A stretch of 64,000 nt of DNA, taken from PALSA-350 sp963794165 (GTDB taxonomy: Bacteria; Acidobacteriota; Terriglobia; Terriglobales; Acidobacteriaceae). The notes beneath the pieces were generated by a model. That model was given only the letters and a program-made list of their open reading frames with translations. It ran no database searches and was not told the DNA's origin. The translations under genes were made by a program, and so were the position numbers. The stretch lies in contig CAWCCT010000009.1 of NCBI GenBank assembly GCA_963794165.1, forward strand, positions 558,001 to 622,000. Reading direction: 5' to 3'. Below are positions 7,913 through 17,607 of the stretch, piece by piece (the stretch's first letter is position 1; each line of letters begins with the position of its first letter).

Positions 7913-9160
7913 CTAACGGCTGACGCCCACTCCTTCCACCGCTTCCTTGAAGTACCCCCCGACTCGTCGCCCGTAGTGCATCCAGGTATAGTTCTCCGTC
8001 ACAGTTTTCATCGCGTTTCTACCTATTGATTCGCGCAAGCCATCATCCGACGAAACGAGCGCAATGGCTTGCGCGAGGGACTCAACGTCGTTCGCGGGTA
8101 CGTAGATCGCGCTCTTTCCATGCTGGAGGGGTAGACCGCAATTTTCTGTCGTAATAAGCGGCAAACCAGCGGCAGCGGCCTCCATCGCGGAACGCGACGA
8201 GCCCTCGGCAAAGGTGGGAAACACGAACAGATCGGCACGTTCAAATGACATCGCGACCTGCTTGAGCGGGGCGAAGGGTGTGTGGGTAAAAAAAATCTCA
8301 TCGCCCGGTTCGAGACAAGACGCCCCATTACCCAGGTTGCCCAGCAACTCCAGGCGCAGATCGAGCCCAGACTGCCGGCAGCGGCGGATCGCCTCCAGCA
8401 AGACCCGTACCCCCTTGCGAATATCGAAATTCCCCGTAAACAGAAGGCGCACCGGCCCAGCAATGCGGTAGTCGCGCTTCAGGTCGAAGAAGTCCTCACG
8501 AACTCCCAGATAGGCCACCCGCACCTTGTCTGCCGGGTAGCCTTGTTCTACAAAAGTCTTCTTCACGAAATCGGAGTTGACCATGAGCAAGTCTGCATCA
8601 GCACAATCACGCAGCACTAGCTTCCACAGGTCCGCTCGAGAGTCGTAGCCGGCCGGCAAGCCAAAACGGGCAAACTCTTCGCGCAGGGCCTCGTGCATGA
8701 AGGCGGGATGGGCGATCGAATGATCGGTGACGATCGCCAGGCCGTTGCTGCGCGCTTTCTTGATCGCGCCCGATTGGCCTGCTCCGCTGCGAACCAGCAG
8801 GACATCGGCATTCCTCAGGTATTTGCGGCTGCCCCAAGCGGCCACACGGAACTCCATACCATAGGCCAGATCGAGCGGAATGATACGGGTGCGTTGAATC
8901 AGCTTTATTAAGGTTCCAACCACCTCGACCCAGGCCACAGGAGTGACCGACAGGCCCGGGCCGCTGATCTGCCGGGCGGCCATGCGCGTGGCCAAGTGCT
9001 TTTCCCCCAGGAACTTCCCCAGTAGGTCCACCATGGCGGCTTGACTGGCCTTGGGAACCCAGCCAGTGAGGAAGTTTACTTCTACCCCTGCTCCGGCCAG
9101 AGCGCGGGCTGTGTCGTGGAAGTAGAGCTTACCGAATCCCGTGGCAACAATTGCTTTCAA
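7913..9160 (-). CDS. Glycosyltransferase family 4 (GT-B)
   Basis: This is a 415-residue GT-B glycosyltransferase. The C-terminal donor-binding half has the group-1 features: LLFTGNFDIRKGVRVLLEAI, then the ADLFVFPTFAEGSSRSAMEA segment containing the acidic E-x7-E type donor-contact region, and GLPLITTENCG. The N-terminal half is the acceptor domain. It is cytoplasmic or membrane-associated and would add a sugar during exopolysaccharide assembly. Its start is four bases from the stop of the tyrosine-autokinase gene, so the two are co-transcribed. Its donor sugar cannot be assigned. Confidence 0.87.
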   Translation of the reverse strand: MKAIVATGFGKLYFHDTARALAGAGVEVNFLTGWVPKASQAAMVDLLGKFLGEKHLATRMAARQISGPGLSVTPVAWVEVVGTLIKLIQRTRIIPLDLAYGMEFRVAAWGSRKYLRNADVLLVRSGAGQSGAIKKARSNGLAIVTDHSIAHPAFMHEALREEFARFGLPAGYDSRADLWKLVLRDCADADLLMVNSDFVKKTFVEQGYPADKVRVAYLGVREDFFDLKRDYRIAGPVRLLFTGNFDIRKGVRVLLEAIRRCRQSGLDLRLELLGNLGNGASCLEPGDEIFFTHTPFAPLKQVAMSFERADLFVFPTFAEGSSRSAMEAAAAGLPLITTENCGLPLQHGKSAIYVPANDVESLAQAIALVSSDDGLRESIGRNAMKTVTENYTWMHYGRRVGGYFKEAVEGVGVSR

Positions 9161-9163
9161 AAT

Positions 9164-11365
9164 CTACTCTTCAACATCCACGCGTGATTCATAGTAGTCG
9201 TTATAAGCGCGGCCATAGTACTCGACGTAATCGGACGATTGCAGATCCACCGCGTTCAACACCACGCCGAGCAGATGGGCTCCAGAGCGCAAGAGGATCT
9301 CGCTGGCCCGCGCCACCACATTTCTTGAGGCCTCTGCGTAACGCAGAACCAGCACCACGCCGTCGCTGATGGACACCAGCACTGCCGCGTCGGTTACCGT
9401 CAAGACCGGCGGTGTATCGATCAGAATGAAGTCATAGTTTGCGCGCAAGCCCTCGATCAGCCTTTGCATCTGCAAGGAGCCCAACAGTTCGGCGGGCATG
9501 GGCGCAATGGGACCGGCGGGTAGGATGTGCAAAGACGGCACGGAGGGCATAGGCACGATAGCCTCCTGCAGCGGAGCCTTGCCGGTCAGTACTGTGGTAA
9601 GCCCGACCTTATTAGAAATCCTGAAGCGCAGATGAACGGACGGCCGTCTCAGGTCAGAGTCGATCAACAGCACTCGGGCGCCATTGAGCGCAAACACGAT
9701 CGCCTCCAGCGTGGTGATCGATGTCTTACCCTCGGAGGGCTTGGCGCTACTGACCAGGATGACTTGGGGCGGAGTACCTGCGCGGGAAAGAAGGATGGTG
9801 GTTCGGAGCGCCCTGTAGGCTTCAGCCAGCCTCGACCACGCCCCGGGAAGCGGCGAGGTAGCATCCCTGACAAACGTCTCCGGTGAAAGCAGCTTGGAGT
9901 CGACCTGGGGAACGACGCCCAGCATGGGCAGACCAAGCCGCTCTTCGATGTCATAGATAGTTTTTACGTTTGAATCCAGCGCCTCCACCATGAACGACAG
10001 CACCAAGCCAATGCCAAGCCCGCAGAGCAGGCCCAGCGTCAGGTTAACTGACTTTTTCGGAGAACTGGGGAAGTCCGGGGCATCCGCAGGGTCGATGCGG
10101 CGGATATTGGTGGAGTGCAGGCCGGCGAGGATGCCGGCCTCCTGCAGCCGCTGCTGCAGCCCGTCGTACAGCGTTCGATTGGCTTCGTATTCCCGGCGAG
10201 CGAGCGTGTATTCGACAGCCTTTCCGTTGCCCATGTAAGCGCTGCTTTTTTCCTGATCCAGCCTTTGCTGTACAGCGTCCTGATTTGCCTTGGCGGCGTT
10301 CACTTCCTCCTGAGCCTTGGTAAGCGCGATGCCTTGCTCCACCTTCATACTCCGCTCAATCTCGGCGAGTTCCGAGCGAATCTCCTGCAAACGAGGGTTC
10401 TTCTCCCCATACATCGCGCTTAGGCTCGCATTTTCAGATTGGAGGGTGCTCTCTCTTTGCTTCAAACCCAAAAGAATAGGATCAGCACTCAAGGTGGCCA
10501 GCACATCCGGCGGCGCACTCTGCAGGGTTATCAACCTGGCCTGGGCGATCAGCCGCTGCGCTTCAGCCGTGGTTACATCGTGGCTGATGTCGACCAACCG
10601 TGAAAGCATGATGCTCTGCGTCTGATCGAGTCCTACTAGACCTATATCCTTTTGCAGGGTGAGCATACGCACCTGGCTTTGCTCCAGGCGATTCTTCAGA
10701 TCCCCTAATTGCTGTTGCAGCCAATCCGAAACTTCTTGAGTCGCGGCATAATTTTCGCTGAAGTTGTGCTGCACGTAAGTATCGATGAGGGTATTGCAGA
10801 TCACTCCGGCAAGCGTAGGATTGCGAGCGGTGAAGCTCAGATTAAGAATATTGGTGTGTCCAAACCGTTCCGCCGCCAGACCGCCTTCAAAGATCCCAAT
10901 CAAAGCATGCCGGTCTCGGATGTTGGATAGATCCCAAATCTTCTTTGATCCCAGTGGGAGAAAGTCCTTGTTTCGTTCGAGGTGCAGCGCCACGATGGTC
11001 TTCATCGCCAGCGTCGAGCTCTTTAGGATCGCGATCTCCGTATCCAGTTTGGTGACATCGATGTATCCGCTATCGCTCCCGCTGTTATCCATCCGGAACT
11101 GATCGGCTGCCGTATTCTGGGTAATCTCTATGTTCGCAGTAGACGTGTATTTATTTGGAGTTCTGGCATTCTCGATGTACCCCGCGCCGATGCCCAGAAG
11201 GGCGCACGTCAGCACCAGCCATATATATTTTTTGCTGATCAGGAGGAAGTGCTGCAGGGTTTGACCGTCGTTCAAACCAATACTGACGAAGGCACGCTCA
11301 CGTGCGCCCGGTTCGCGATATTCGGGTAGTACGCCAGGTTCCGATGGTGGGGGATAAATACTCAT
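9164..11365 (-). CDS. Wzc-like polysaccharide co-polymerase / BY-kinase
   Basis: This 733-residue protein joins a Wzz-type chain-length domain to a bacterial tyrosine kinase. Transmembrane helices lie near residues 47-63 and 441-459, bracketing a long periplasmic coiled-coil region (about 200-420). The cytoplasmic kinase has Walker A at about 540-549 (SAKPSEGKTS), Walker A' at about 566-575 (LLIDSDLRRP) and Walker B LIDTPP. The C terminus carries six tyrosines within about 20 residues (DYVEYYGRAYNDYY), the expected autophosphorylation cluster. Such proteins control polymerisation and export of capsule or exopolysaccharide together with a Wza-type outer-membrane protein, which is encoded nearby at 12384-13475. 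Confidence 0.93.
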   Translation of the reverse strand: MSIYPPPSEPGVLPEYREPGARERAFVSIGLNDGQTLQHFLLISKKYIWLVLTCALLGIGAGYIENARTPNKYTSTANIEITQNTAADQFRMDNSGSDSGYIDVTKLDTEIAILKSSTLAMKTIVALHLERNKDFLPLGSKKIWDLSNIRDRHALIGIFEGGLAAERFGHTNILNLSFTARNPTLAGVICNTLIDTYVQHNFSENYAATQEVSDWLQQQLGDLKNRLEQSQVRMLTLQKDIGLVGLDQTQSIMLSRLVDISHDVTTAEAQRLIAQARLITLQSAPPDVLATLSADPILLGLKQRESTLQSENASLSAMYGEKNPRLQEIRSELAEIERSMKVEQGIALTKAQEEVNAAKANQDAVQQRLDQEKSSAYMGNGKAVEYTLARREYEANRTLYDGLQQRLQEAGILAGLHSTNIRRIDPADAPDFPSSPKKSVNLTLGLLCGLGIGLVLSFMVEALDSNVKTIYDIEERLGLPMLGVVPQVDSKLLSPETFVRDATSPLPGAWSRLAEAYRALRTTILLSRAGTPPQVILVSSAKPSEGKTSITTLEAIVFALNGARVLLIDSDLRRPSVHLRFRISNKVGLTTVLTGKAPLQEAIVPMPSVPSLHILPAGPIAPMPAELLGSLQMQRLIEGLRANYDFILIDTPPVLTVTDAAVLVSISDGVVLVLRYAEASRNVVARASEILLRSGAHLLGVVLNAVDLQSSDYVEYYGRAYNDYYESRVDVEE

Positions 11366-11538
11366 GCGCTTGGAAGTTCACCGAGTGGGTAGATTGAAGT
11401 GTCCGTGCTGGACGTCACTCGACCTCAACCTCCGCCTGCCGGAAAGTGGTCGGATGCTTTCCTTAGAGCCAAATTATAAGGTGCGGCAAGGTGGTTCACC
11501 AATCTTTCTCTCTCCCCTTGTACCAGTGTGACTAAACC

Positions 11539-12333
11539 CTAGATCCTGCTCATGCGTGCGCGGATCGCGGACTCGACAGCCCCGGGATGGGTGAGGATAC
11601 GCTCGATGCGAAATAGATATCCCCGCAGAGTATCCAAAGCCGTCCAACGGCGTCCACGAGACAGAGAAAACATCCGCTCGGCGTCCGCCTTCATCATTTC
11701 GCTGTGCCGCCGCGAGCCGGTGATCGATTTCGCGTGGATGCGAAAAAGCGCCAGGTCCCGGTTGAGATATTTGACCTGCGCCCCCCGCCGGACCATGTCC
11801 ACCAGCAGCTCTCCATCCCAGCACGAACGATTATTCACGTTAAATCCCCTGACGGCCTCAAAGGCCGCACGCCGGAAAAAAGTGGCCTGTTGCAGCCAGG
11901 TTGCTCCTCCGTAGAAATAACGATCCAAGGTAAAACCGGCTGCACGTATGCGCCGAATCCGCCGGCCATCGCTATCGATGACAAAACCATTACCCATCAC
12001 GATGTCGTAGTCGGGGTTATTCTCGAAAACCTGGGCGACGGCTCGCATCGCTCCCGGCAGCAGGACGTCATCAGAGTTCAGAAACCCGAAAATGTCCCCT
12101 GAGGCTTGCTGAAAACCTTTGTTCAGGCCCTCGGCCGCTCCCTGATCGGGTTCAAAAATCACCCGATCCAGCCGGCTGCGAAAGCTTTCGATCAGCTCGC
12201 GACTTCCGTCTGTGGACCCTGGGTCCACCACGATGTATTCGATGGCAGGGTAATCCTGTGCCAGCACCGAGGTGAGGGCTTCCATCAGATACTGCCGCTG
12301 ATTGAAGGAGATGGTCACTACACTGAACTTCAT
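11539..12333 (-). CDS. Glycosyltransferase family 2 (GT-A)
   Basis: This is a GT2 glycosyltransferase of about 264 residues. Nucleotide-sugar binding features include the N-terminal strand FSVVTISFNQ, VVDPGSTDGS, and the DxD-like metal site in FGFLNSDDVLLPGA. A C-terminal acceptor region follows. A GTG six bases upstream (12339) is an alternative start. It sits between the autokinase and the export-protein genes, and so should add a sugar to the polymer repeat unit; the sugar is unknown. No transmembrane helix is seen. Confidence 0.87.
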   Translation of the reverse strand: MKFSVVTISFNQRQYLMEALTSVLAQDYPAIEYIVVDPGSTDGSRELIESFRSRLDRVIFEPDQGAAEGLNKGFQQASGDIFGFLNSDDVLLPGAMRAVAQVFENNPDYDIVMGNGFVIDSDGRRIRRIRAAGFTLDRYFYGGATWLQQATFFRRAAFEAVRGFNVNNRSCWDGELLVDMVRRGAQVKYLNRDLALFRIHAKSITGSRRHSEMMKADAERMFSLSRGRRWTALDTLRGYLFRIERILTHPGAVESAIRARMSRI

Positions 12334-12383
12334 CGGCACTTCATTACCCTGAGCTTGAGGTCGAAGGGACGTGGAGAAATACT

Positions 12384-13475
12384 TTAATGCACGTAGAAAT
12401 ATGCCTGGGTAGCAAACCCTATAGCCGCGGTCAAGGCAGTTTTCCCGGCCGCCTTCAGTATGCTGGGCGGAATAAAGAGAATGTCGTCCGGCTGCATCGT
12501 AATGTCGACCTTCCGTCCTCGCAAGACGTCGTCCAGTTTGATATTTTGCACAACCCGCGTCCCATTTCCCGAGCTTCGCATCAGGATAGTACGTTGCGTA
12601 TAGGAGTTAGGCTTGGTTCCTTGGGCCAAGGCTATGACTTCCGAGAGTGTGGTGTGGTTCGACTCGCACAGCGGAAAAGCCCCAGGTCTACCGACATTGC
12701 CTCCCACGTAGACCACGCCGCAACGGCTGACCAGGATGGTTTCCCCTGTCTTGATCTCTAATTCTGCGTTGTCATTTTCGCGCAGAGTTGGGTCCCATAA
12801 AACGGTAGTCGGATTTTTGAACGAGCCTGGGGCGAAGATTTCGATGACGTGTCCCGCCGAGGTGGTTACGCCACCAGCCTGGGTAAGCATATCGATCAGC
12901 CGCTTCTTGCCGGCCAGCGTGTAGATGCCAGGACTCTTTACCTCGCCCATTACCGTCACGCTGTAACCAAACTGCTGCGTGGTGACGATCACCCGCGGAT
13001 CGCGCAGGATCTGGTTTTGCACAAAGAGCTGGGCGATCGCCTTTGCGGCCTCGATCGATGTCATGCCTTCAATGTGGAACAGTCCCGCGTACGGAATCGC
13101 GATGAGTCCAGCGGGAGAGACCGGCATGCTCACCGAGTACTCCGGCGCATCGAATACCCGCACTTCTACAATATCTCCGGGGCGGATGGGTCCAAAGCCC
13201 AGACCCGCTCCAGATGACGGCCCGTTGGGGGTCAACTCTCTCAGGGAGCGTGTCGCCCCTGGCAAGGCCGATTGGGGTGTCGATTGCGGAAAGATGGGTT
13301 CGAGCGGCGCATTCGACGAGGGATTCATGGGGGCGGGCGTGATCTGAATCGGCGCCGAACTTTGAGCAGGAAGGCCACTGCTATCGGAGTTTTGTCCCTG
13401 GCCGGTGCACAGGGCAAGCTGCAGCAAACCAATAACGGCTAGAATTCGCAAGACAGGCTGCATCGTTGAGAGCAT
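12384..13475 (-). CDS. Wza-like polysaccharide export protein with SLBB domain
   Basis: This is a 363-residue secreted export protein. A signal sequence (hydrophobic residues about 8-24, RILAVIGLLQLALCTG) is followed by a Pro/Ser-rich linker to about residue 90. The Poly_export domain comes next (GPIRPGDIVEVRVFDAPEYS, PYAGLFHIEGMT), then SLBB-type repeats (YSVTVMGEVKSPGIYTL and VVYVGGNVGRPGAFPL). Such proteins form the outer-membrane channel for capsule or exopolysaccharide. A hydrophobic C-terminal stretch (AAGKTALTAAIGFAT) may be a membrane anchor. It works with the Wzc-like kinase encoded in the same cluster. Confidence 0.9.
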   Translation of the reverse strand: MLSTMQPVLRILAVIGLLQLALCTGQGQNSDSSGLPAQSSAPIQITPAPMNPSSNAPLEPIFPQSTPQSALPGATRSLRELTPNGPSSGAGLGFGPIRPGDIVEVRVFDAPEYSVSMPVSPAGLIAIPYAGLFHIEGMTSIEAAKAIAQLFVQNQILRDPRVIVTTQQFGYSVTVMGEVKSPGIYTLAGKKRLIDMLTQAGGVTTSAGHVIEIFAPGSFKNPTTVLWDPTLRENDNAELEIKTGETILVSRCGVVYVGGNVGRPGAFPLCESNHTTLSEVIALAQGTKPNSYTQRTILMRSSGNGTRVVQNIKLDDVLRGRKVDITMQPDDILFIPPSILKAAGKTALTAAIGFATQAYFYVH

Positions 13476-13555
13476 TTCTCCCGTAGACCTACCTCATCAC
13501 AGTAACAGGAGAAAAGGATGAAATCATTCCGGCTCTCGGTGTGGAGTTTGATTCA

Positions 13556-14131
13556 TCACGTGGCCGCACTTCCTTGCTCTCGTCCTACTCTCTGCTTCAC
13601 CGGCTGTGCGGGAACTCCGGCGTAAACGGTCCAGGGCTCGAGATCTCGCGTGGCTACCGAACCAAGGCCGAGCACCGCTCCCTCACCGACGTTCACTCCC
13701 GGAGAGACAGAGGCCCGGGCGCAGACCCACGAGTAGGCACCCAGGCTCATGGGAAAAGAGATGAGGGGGAAAGCCGGGTCGTTGTAGTCATGGGTGGCCC
13801 CACAAATGTAGGCCTGTTGGGAAACGATGGCGTGCGATCCCATGGAGACAGGAGAAGGGTTGTAAATCTCTGCATCGTCGCCCAGGGATGCTCCGTCTGC
13901 GCAGACCAAATTCCACGGAGCCCATACCCGCGACCTGGGATAGAAATGACAATGGGGACCGAGGCGGGCACCGAAGCAACGCAGCAGAAAAGCACGCCAG
14001 GAGTGAAAAGGCCGAGGTGATGTGCGAAACAGGAAAATCCAGATTATGGACCAAGCCAGCCTGCGTATGCGGTTAGAAAGAGGGAACGAAGGCTTGAGGT
14101 ACGGGTCTGAGGATTGGGCAGCTGGATACAT
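13556..14131 (-). CDS. WcaF-like left-handed beta-helix acetyltransferase
   Basis: This is a 191-residue hexapeptide-repeat acyltransferase of the kind annotated as colanic-acid acetyltransferase WcaF. The N-terminal part (LAWSIIWIFLFRTSPRPFHSWR) is the usual hydrophobic/aromatic lead, followed by hexapeptide turns (GARLGPHCHFYP, GDDAEIYNPSPVSMG) and the active-site region ATHDYNDPAFPL with its His, then VSPGVNVGEGAVLGLGSVAT. It would O-acetylate a sugar of the exopolysaccharide using acetyl-CoA. It is read in the same direction as the export-protein gene, 80 bp upstream of it. Confidence 0.85.
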   Translation of the reverse strand: MYPAAQSSDPYLKPSFPLSNRIRRLAWSIIWIFLFRTSPRPFHSWRAFLLRCFGARLGPHCHFYPRSRVWAPWNLVCADGASLGDDAEIYNPSPVSMGSHAIVSQQAYICGATHDYNDPAFPLISFPMSLGAYSWVCARASVSPGVNVGEGAVLGLGSVATRDLEPWTVYAGVPAQPVKQRVGREQGSAAT

Positions 14132-14321
14132 CTTTCACGAACGGGCTGAGGCCCACCCACTTCACCTTCCAATAGGTAGATAGTGCCACGAATCTTAATC
14201 TTAGCTCGCGCTGGTTGCTAAAAGCTGGCGAGGCGGCACTGATCTCGGGTAGGGGTGTGAACTCTTCCGCCACCCGTATAGCCCTCCCCATGCGAATAGG
14301 CTCAGGCAAGGGCCATCAGAC

Positions 14322-14969
14322 TCACTTTACCCGGATGAGAACACCGAAGCTGAGAGTATAGGGCTTAAGCTTGGTATCGATGTAAACGCCGGGCTGTCCG
14401 GGAAGAAATCCGGGAGGGTAATAGTGGTTGCCCAGGTCCCAAAGCTGGTACTGAAAGTCGATCATCCGGAAATTTAATGTTCGATTCTTGTGGTAGTCCA
14501 CCCCGCCACCGAATTGGTAAACAATGCTGTTGTCAGTCTGACCCGTTCGGTAGGTGATGTTCCCAGGGCCGATCATAAAGTCGCCGTAAGGGCGAAACTT
14601 GCGGTAGATGTAGTGGAGTTCGGGCCCAAACAAGAAGGTTCTCTGCTTTCCGTATGTCCCCGTGCTCCAGGTGAAGCGTGTTCCAACCGCGGGCTGACCA
14701 AACACGAACCGTCCCAGGCGAAAATCAGCCCCCACAGAAAAGGCCTGGTTCCAGCCATTGGCATCATTGGTGCTGCTGGGCGGAGGGCTGCTGGGAGGAT
14801 AATCCAGGGTGGAATTGAAATCGGTTTTGACAAGGGTATAGGTCCCGTAGACGTTGATCTGGCTTCCGCCACCCTTGATCGCGGGTACTACCTGGGCATT
14901 CAATGCAATGGGCAGTATGGCTCCCGCCAACAGAACTGCGAAAGCTAGTGCTCTAGAGTGAAGTCGCAT
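14322..14969 (-). CDS. Outer-membrane beta-barrel protein
   Basis: This is a 215-residue secreted protein with a clear signal peptide from the ATG at 14969 (basic start MRLHSR, hydrophobic core, cleavage near ALNAQ). The mature part has alternating aromatic strands, glycine/asparagine turns and a last strand ending in an aromatic/basic tail (YTLSFGVLIRVK), the pattern of small OmpA-like or porin-like barrels. In-frame codons up to 15101 would put a cysteine-rich non-signal stretch first and are rejected. Its place next to the polysaccharide genes suggests a role at the outer membrane in the same process, but this is inference. Confidence 0.75.
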   Translation of the reverse strand: MRLHSRALAFAVLLAGAILPIALNAQVVPAIKGGGSQINVYGTYTLVKTDFNSTLDYPPSSPPPSSTNDANGWNQAFSVGADFRLGRFVFGQPAVGTRFTWSTGTYGKQRTFLFGPELHYIYRKFRPYGDFMIGPGNITYRTGQTDNSIVYQFGGGVDYHKNRTLNFRMIDFQYQLWDLGNHYYPPGFLPGQPGVYIDTKLKPYTLSFGVLIRVK

Positions 14970-15755
14970 GTTAGCCGCCCGTGAAATCAAATGTTGATAC
15001 CTTCGCTGGCTGGAGATATCGGGAAAGCCAGGGCAAAAGGGACCGATTCGCTCCCTGGCTAGGACTCTCATCTGCCTTTGCATTATGCAAAGTGCAGACA
15101 TAATTAGAGCATGCGCCGCATCCAGTCGTTTCTACCAAGTAACCTCGCTGGTTACAAATCCAACAATAGTTGCAGCGCCAGTACACACTATGATGCCCAA
15201 AGGACGGCTCGCGGGGTGATTCCCGAACCCGAACTTACTAGAGAAACCCACTCTCGAAGCTGCCTCAACGAACGCCTCGGAGCAGATCTTGGCACGACAG
15301 TGCGAGGTTCGTTGGTTTCGCAACAGCTCTCCTGCCGGTGCACGTTCAGGGTAATCAAAACGTACTCGTCTGTCTAGAAAAGAAACAATACTGTGTCAAA
15401 ACAGAACAGTGCTCACAATTAGCGCATGAGGTACGCGTTCCATTCGACACAAACTCACCCGCGACCCATCGTGATAGGCTTTACACTGCACCAGCGTGCG
15501 AAGCGCGAATAGGCTTCGGCGCCGCGGCGAGAGATCGGCCAGAACCTTTCAGGGTAATAGCACGAAGAGCACGTAAAGCGTTCTGAAATCGCACCAGTGT
15601 CGCGCGATCTGGATTCGGGCGCCTTGCTCCAGAGTGAATGGATTGTCTCGTTCCGCATCCACCCTGTTACCGTGTTATTGATGGGGCAGGCAACCCCGCG
15701 AAAGAAGTGCGACTCGTTGTGCAGTAGTCTTCGATCGTAAGCGCCTGGAGTGTTA
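14970..15755 (+). other. Long intergenic region without a convincing gene
   Basis: This divergent gap of about 785 bp separates the beta-barrel gene from the plus-strand sugar-nucleotide genes. Open frames here are short or antisense shadows with no recognisable domain. The one clear feature is a palindrome at 15071-15098. Promoters for both directions should lie here, but I could not place -35/-10 boxes with confidence. Confidence 0.5.
15071..15098. promoter_or_regulatory. Operator-like palindrome upstream of the beta-barrel gene
   Basis: A perfect 17-bp palindrome, CTTTGCATTATGCAAAG (15076-15092), is extended outward by TCTGC and GCAGA. There is no T-run after it, and it lies about 100 bp upstream of the beta-barrel start, so a dimeric regulator site is more likely than a terminator. 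The regulator is unknown. Confidence 0.45.
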
Positions 15756-17387
15756 ATGCCTAAAACCGCCTTACTCATTGGCGCCGGCCCCGCGGGGCTT
15801 ACGGCCGCGCTGGAGTTTCTTCGCCGCTCGGATATCCATCCCATTGTGCTCGAGGCCAGCCACGAAATTGGCGGCATCTCCCGCACCATTCGCCACAACG
15901 GCAATCGCATCGACATCGGGGGCCATCGCTTTTTCTCCAAGTCCGACCGGGTAATGAACTGGTGGATGGATTTGATGCCGCCGGAGGCAAGCGCGGACAC
16001 CCAGCATGCATTACGCCACCAAAATAAACAGCGCACGCTCAAGACCGACGGGACAGGGGTAACGCCGGAGACGACGGACCTGGTAATGCTGGTGCGCCCG
16101 CGCAAGAGCCGAATTTATTTTTTGCGGCGCTTCTTCGACTACCCCATCAAGCTGACCGCGGACACATTAGGCAAGCTTGGCCTGCTCCGCACCCTGAAGA
16201 TCGGCTTCAGTTACCTGCGAGCCAGACTCTTCCCGCGCAAAGTCGAGAAGTCGCTCGAAGACTTTCTGATCAATCGCTTTGGCCGCCAGCTGTACCTCAC
16301 GTTCTTCAAGTCCTACACCGAAAAGGTGTGGGGCGTTCCTTGCGAGCAGATCAGCGCCGAATGGGGAGCCCAGCGGATCAAAGGATTATCCCTCACCACC
16401 GCGGTCCTGCATTTTCTCAAGAAGGCGTTTGCTCGCTCCAAGGACCAGGCAATCCAGCAAAAGGGAACTGAGACCTCACTGATCGAGAAGTTTTTGTATC
16501 CAAAATATGGTCCGGGCCAGCTCTGGGAACATGCGGCCGACCAGATTCGCGATCAGGGGGGAGAGATTCTTCTTGGTTGGCGGGCCACCAGGCTGTTCGT
16601 CGAGGCTAATGCGATCACTGCCGTCGAGGCAGTAAACGATAGCGGGGAACGCCGGCGGTTTGCGGCGGATTACGTTTTTTCCACCATGCCGGTGCGCGAA
16701 CTGATTGACGCCATGGACACGCCGATCCCTAGTGAAGTCCGGGAGGTGAGTGATGGCCTGCAATATCGCGACTTTATTACTGTGGGGCTTCTGGTTGACC
16801 ACCTGACCGTGCGCGAGGCCGATGGGGGCCCGCTCAAGGACAACTGGATTTATATTCAGGAGCCGGATGTGCTGGTAGGGCGGTTACAGATCTTCAACAA
16901 TTGGAGCCCATACATGGTGGCCGACCCCACCAAGACCTGGATCGGCCTCGAGTATTTCTGTTACCAGAGCGATGCCCTGTGGAAAATGGCGGATGAAGAT
17001 CTAAAGAAATTTGCCATCGCCGAGGTCGATAAAATCGGGATTTTGCGAGCTTCGGACGTGACCGACGCTCACGTGGTTCGGGTTCCCAAGACCTATCCAG
17101 CCTATTTTGGCACCTACGACCGATTCCACGTCATCCGCGAATTCCTCGATCGTTTCGACAACCTGTACCTGGTTGGCCGAAACGGGATGCACAAGTACAA
17201 CAATCAGGACCACTCCATGCTGACCGCCATGACAGCGGTCGATAATATCATCGCCGGGGTCCCGGACAAGGAGAACGTCTGGTCCATCAACACGGAGATG
17301 GAATATCATGAAGAAGAAGAAAAGAAAGAAGCACGGGCCCACGGCTCCCCTACCAAGAACACAGAAAGCGTAGGGGCCACTGTCTAG
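15756..17387 (+). CDS. FAD-dependent oxidoreductase, UDP-galactopyranose mutase-like
   Basis: This is a flavoprotein of about 543 residues. The N-terminal dinucleotide-binding motif is ALLIGAGPAGLTAALEF, followed by the flavin/substrate motif ASHEIGGISRT and GGHRFFSKSD, which are typical of UGM-like amine-oxidase-fold proteins. The C-terminal flavin contact is LYLVGRNGMHKYNNQDHSM. At about 543 residues it is longer than classical UDP-galactopyranose mutase (about 370-400), so the exact reaction, mutase or another sugar-linked redox step, is open. The ATG at 15756 is used; a GTG lies two codons earlier. It heads a plus-strand run of sugar-nucleotide genes. The tail is charged and likely flexible. 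Confidence 0.8.
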   Translation: MPKTALLIGAGPAGLTAALEFLRRSDIHPIVLEASHEIGGISRTIRHNGNRIDIGGHRFFSKSDRVMNWWMDLMPPEASADTQHALRHQNKQRTLKTDGTGVTPETTDLVMLVRPRKSRIYFLRRFFDYPIKLTADTLGKLGLLRTLKIGFSYLRARLFPRKVEKSLEDFLINRFGRQLYLTFFKSYTEKVWGVPCEQISAEWGAQRIKGLSLTTAVLHFLKKAFARSKDQAIQQKGTETSLIEKFLYPKYGPGQLWEHAADQIRDQGGEILLGWRATRLFVEANAITAVEAVNDSGERRRFAADYVFSTMPVRELIDAMDTPIPSEVREVSDGLQYRDFITVGLLVDHLTVREADGGPLKDNWIYIQEPDVLVGRLQIFNNWSPYMVADPTKTWIGLEYFCYQSDALWKMADEDLKKFAIAEVDKIGILRASDVTDAHVVRVPKTYPAYFGTYDRFHVIREFLDRFDNLYLVGRNGMHKYNNQDHSMLTAMTAVDNIIAGVPDKENVWSINTEMEYHEEEEKKEARAHGSPTKNTESVGATV

Positions 17388-17607
17388 AGCACTGATTTTG
17401 TGAAGAAATGCACCCGAGCGGCACGCCCGGTTCGGGAATAAAAGCCCTGGTTAGAGGTTTGTAACCGCAACGCCTCGTTTTGCGGCGGCTTTGACCGTGT
17501 TTTACGCGATTGTTTCGGATTGATCTTGCACCATTTGAGTATGGCGTTCCCCCGAAAATCGTAGTCACATCACATTATTTGATGTTAGGCGGAGTCCTGG
17601 ACACAAG

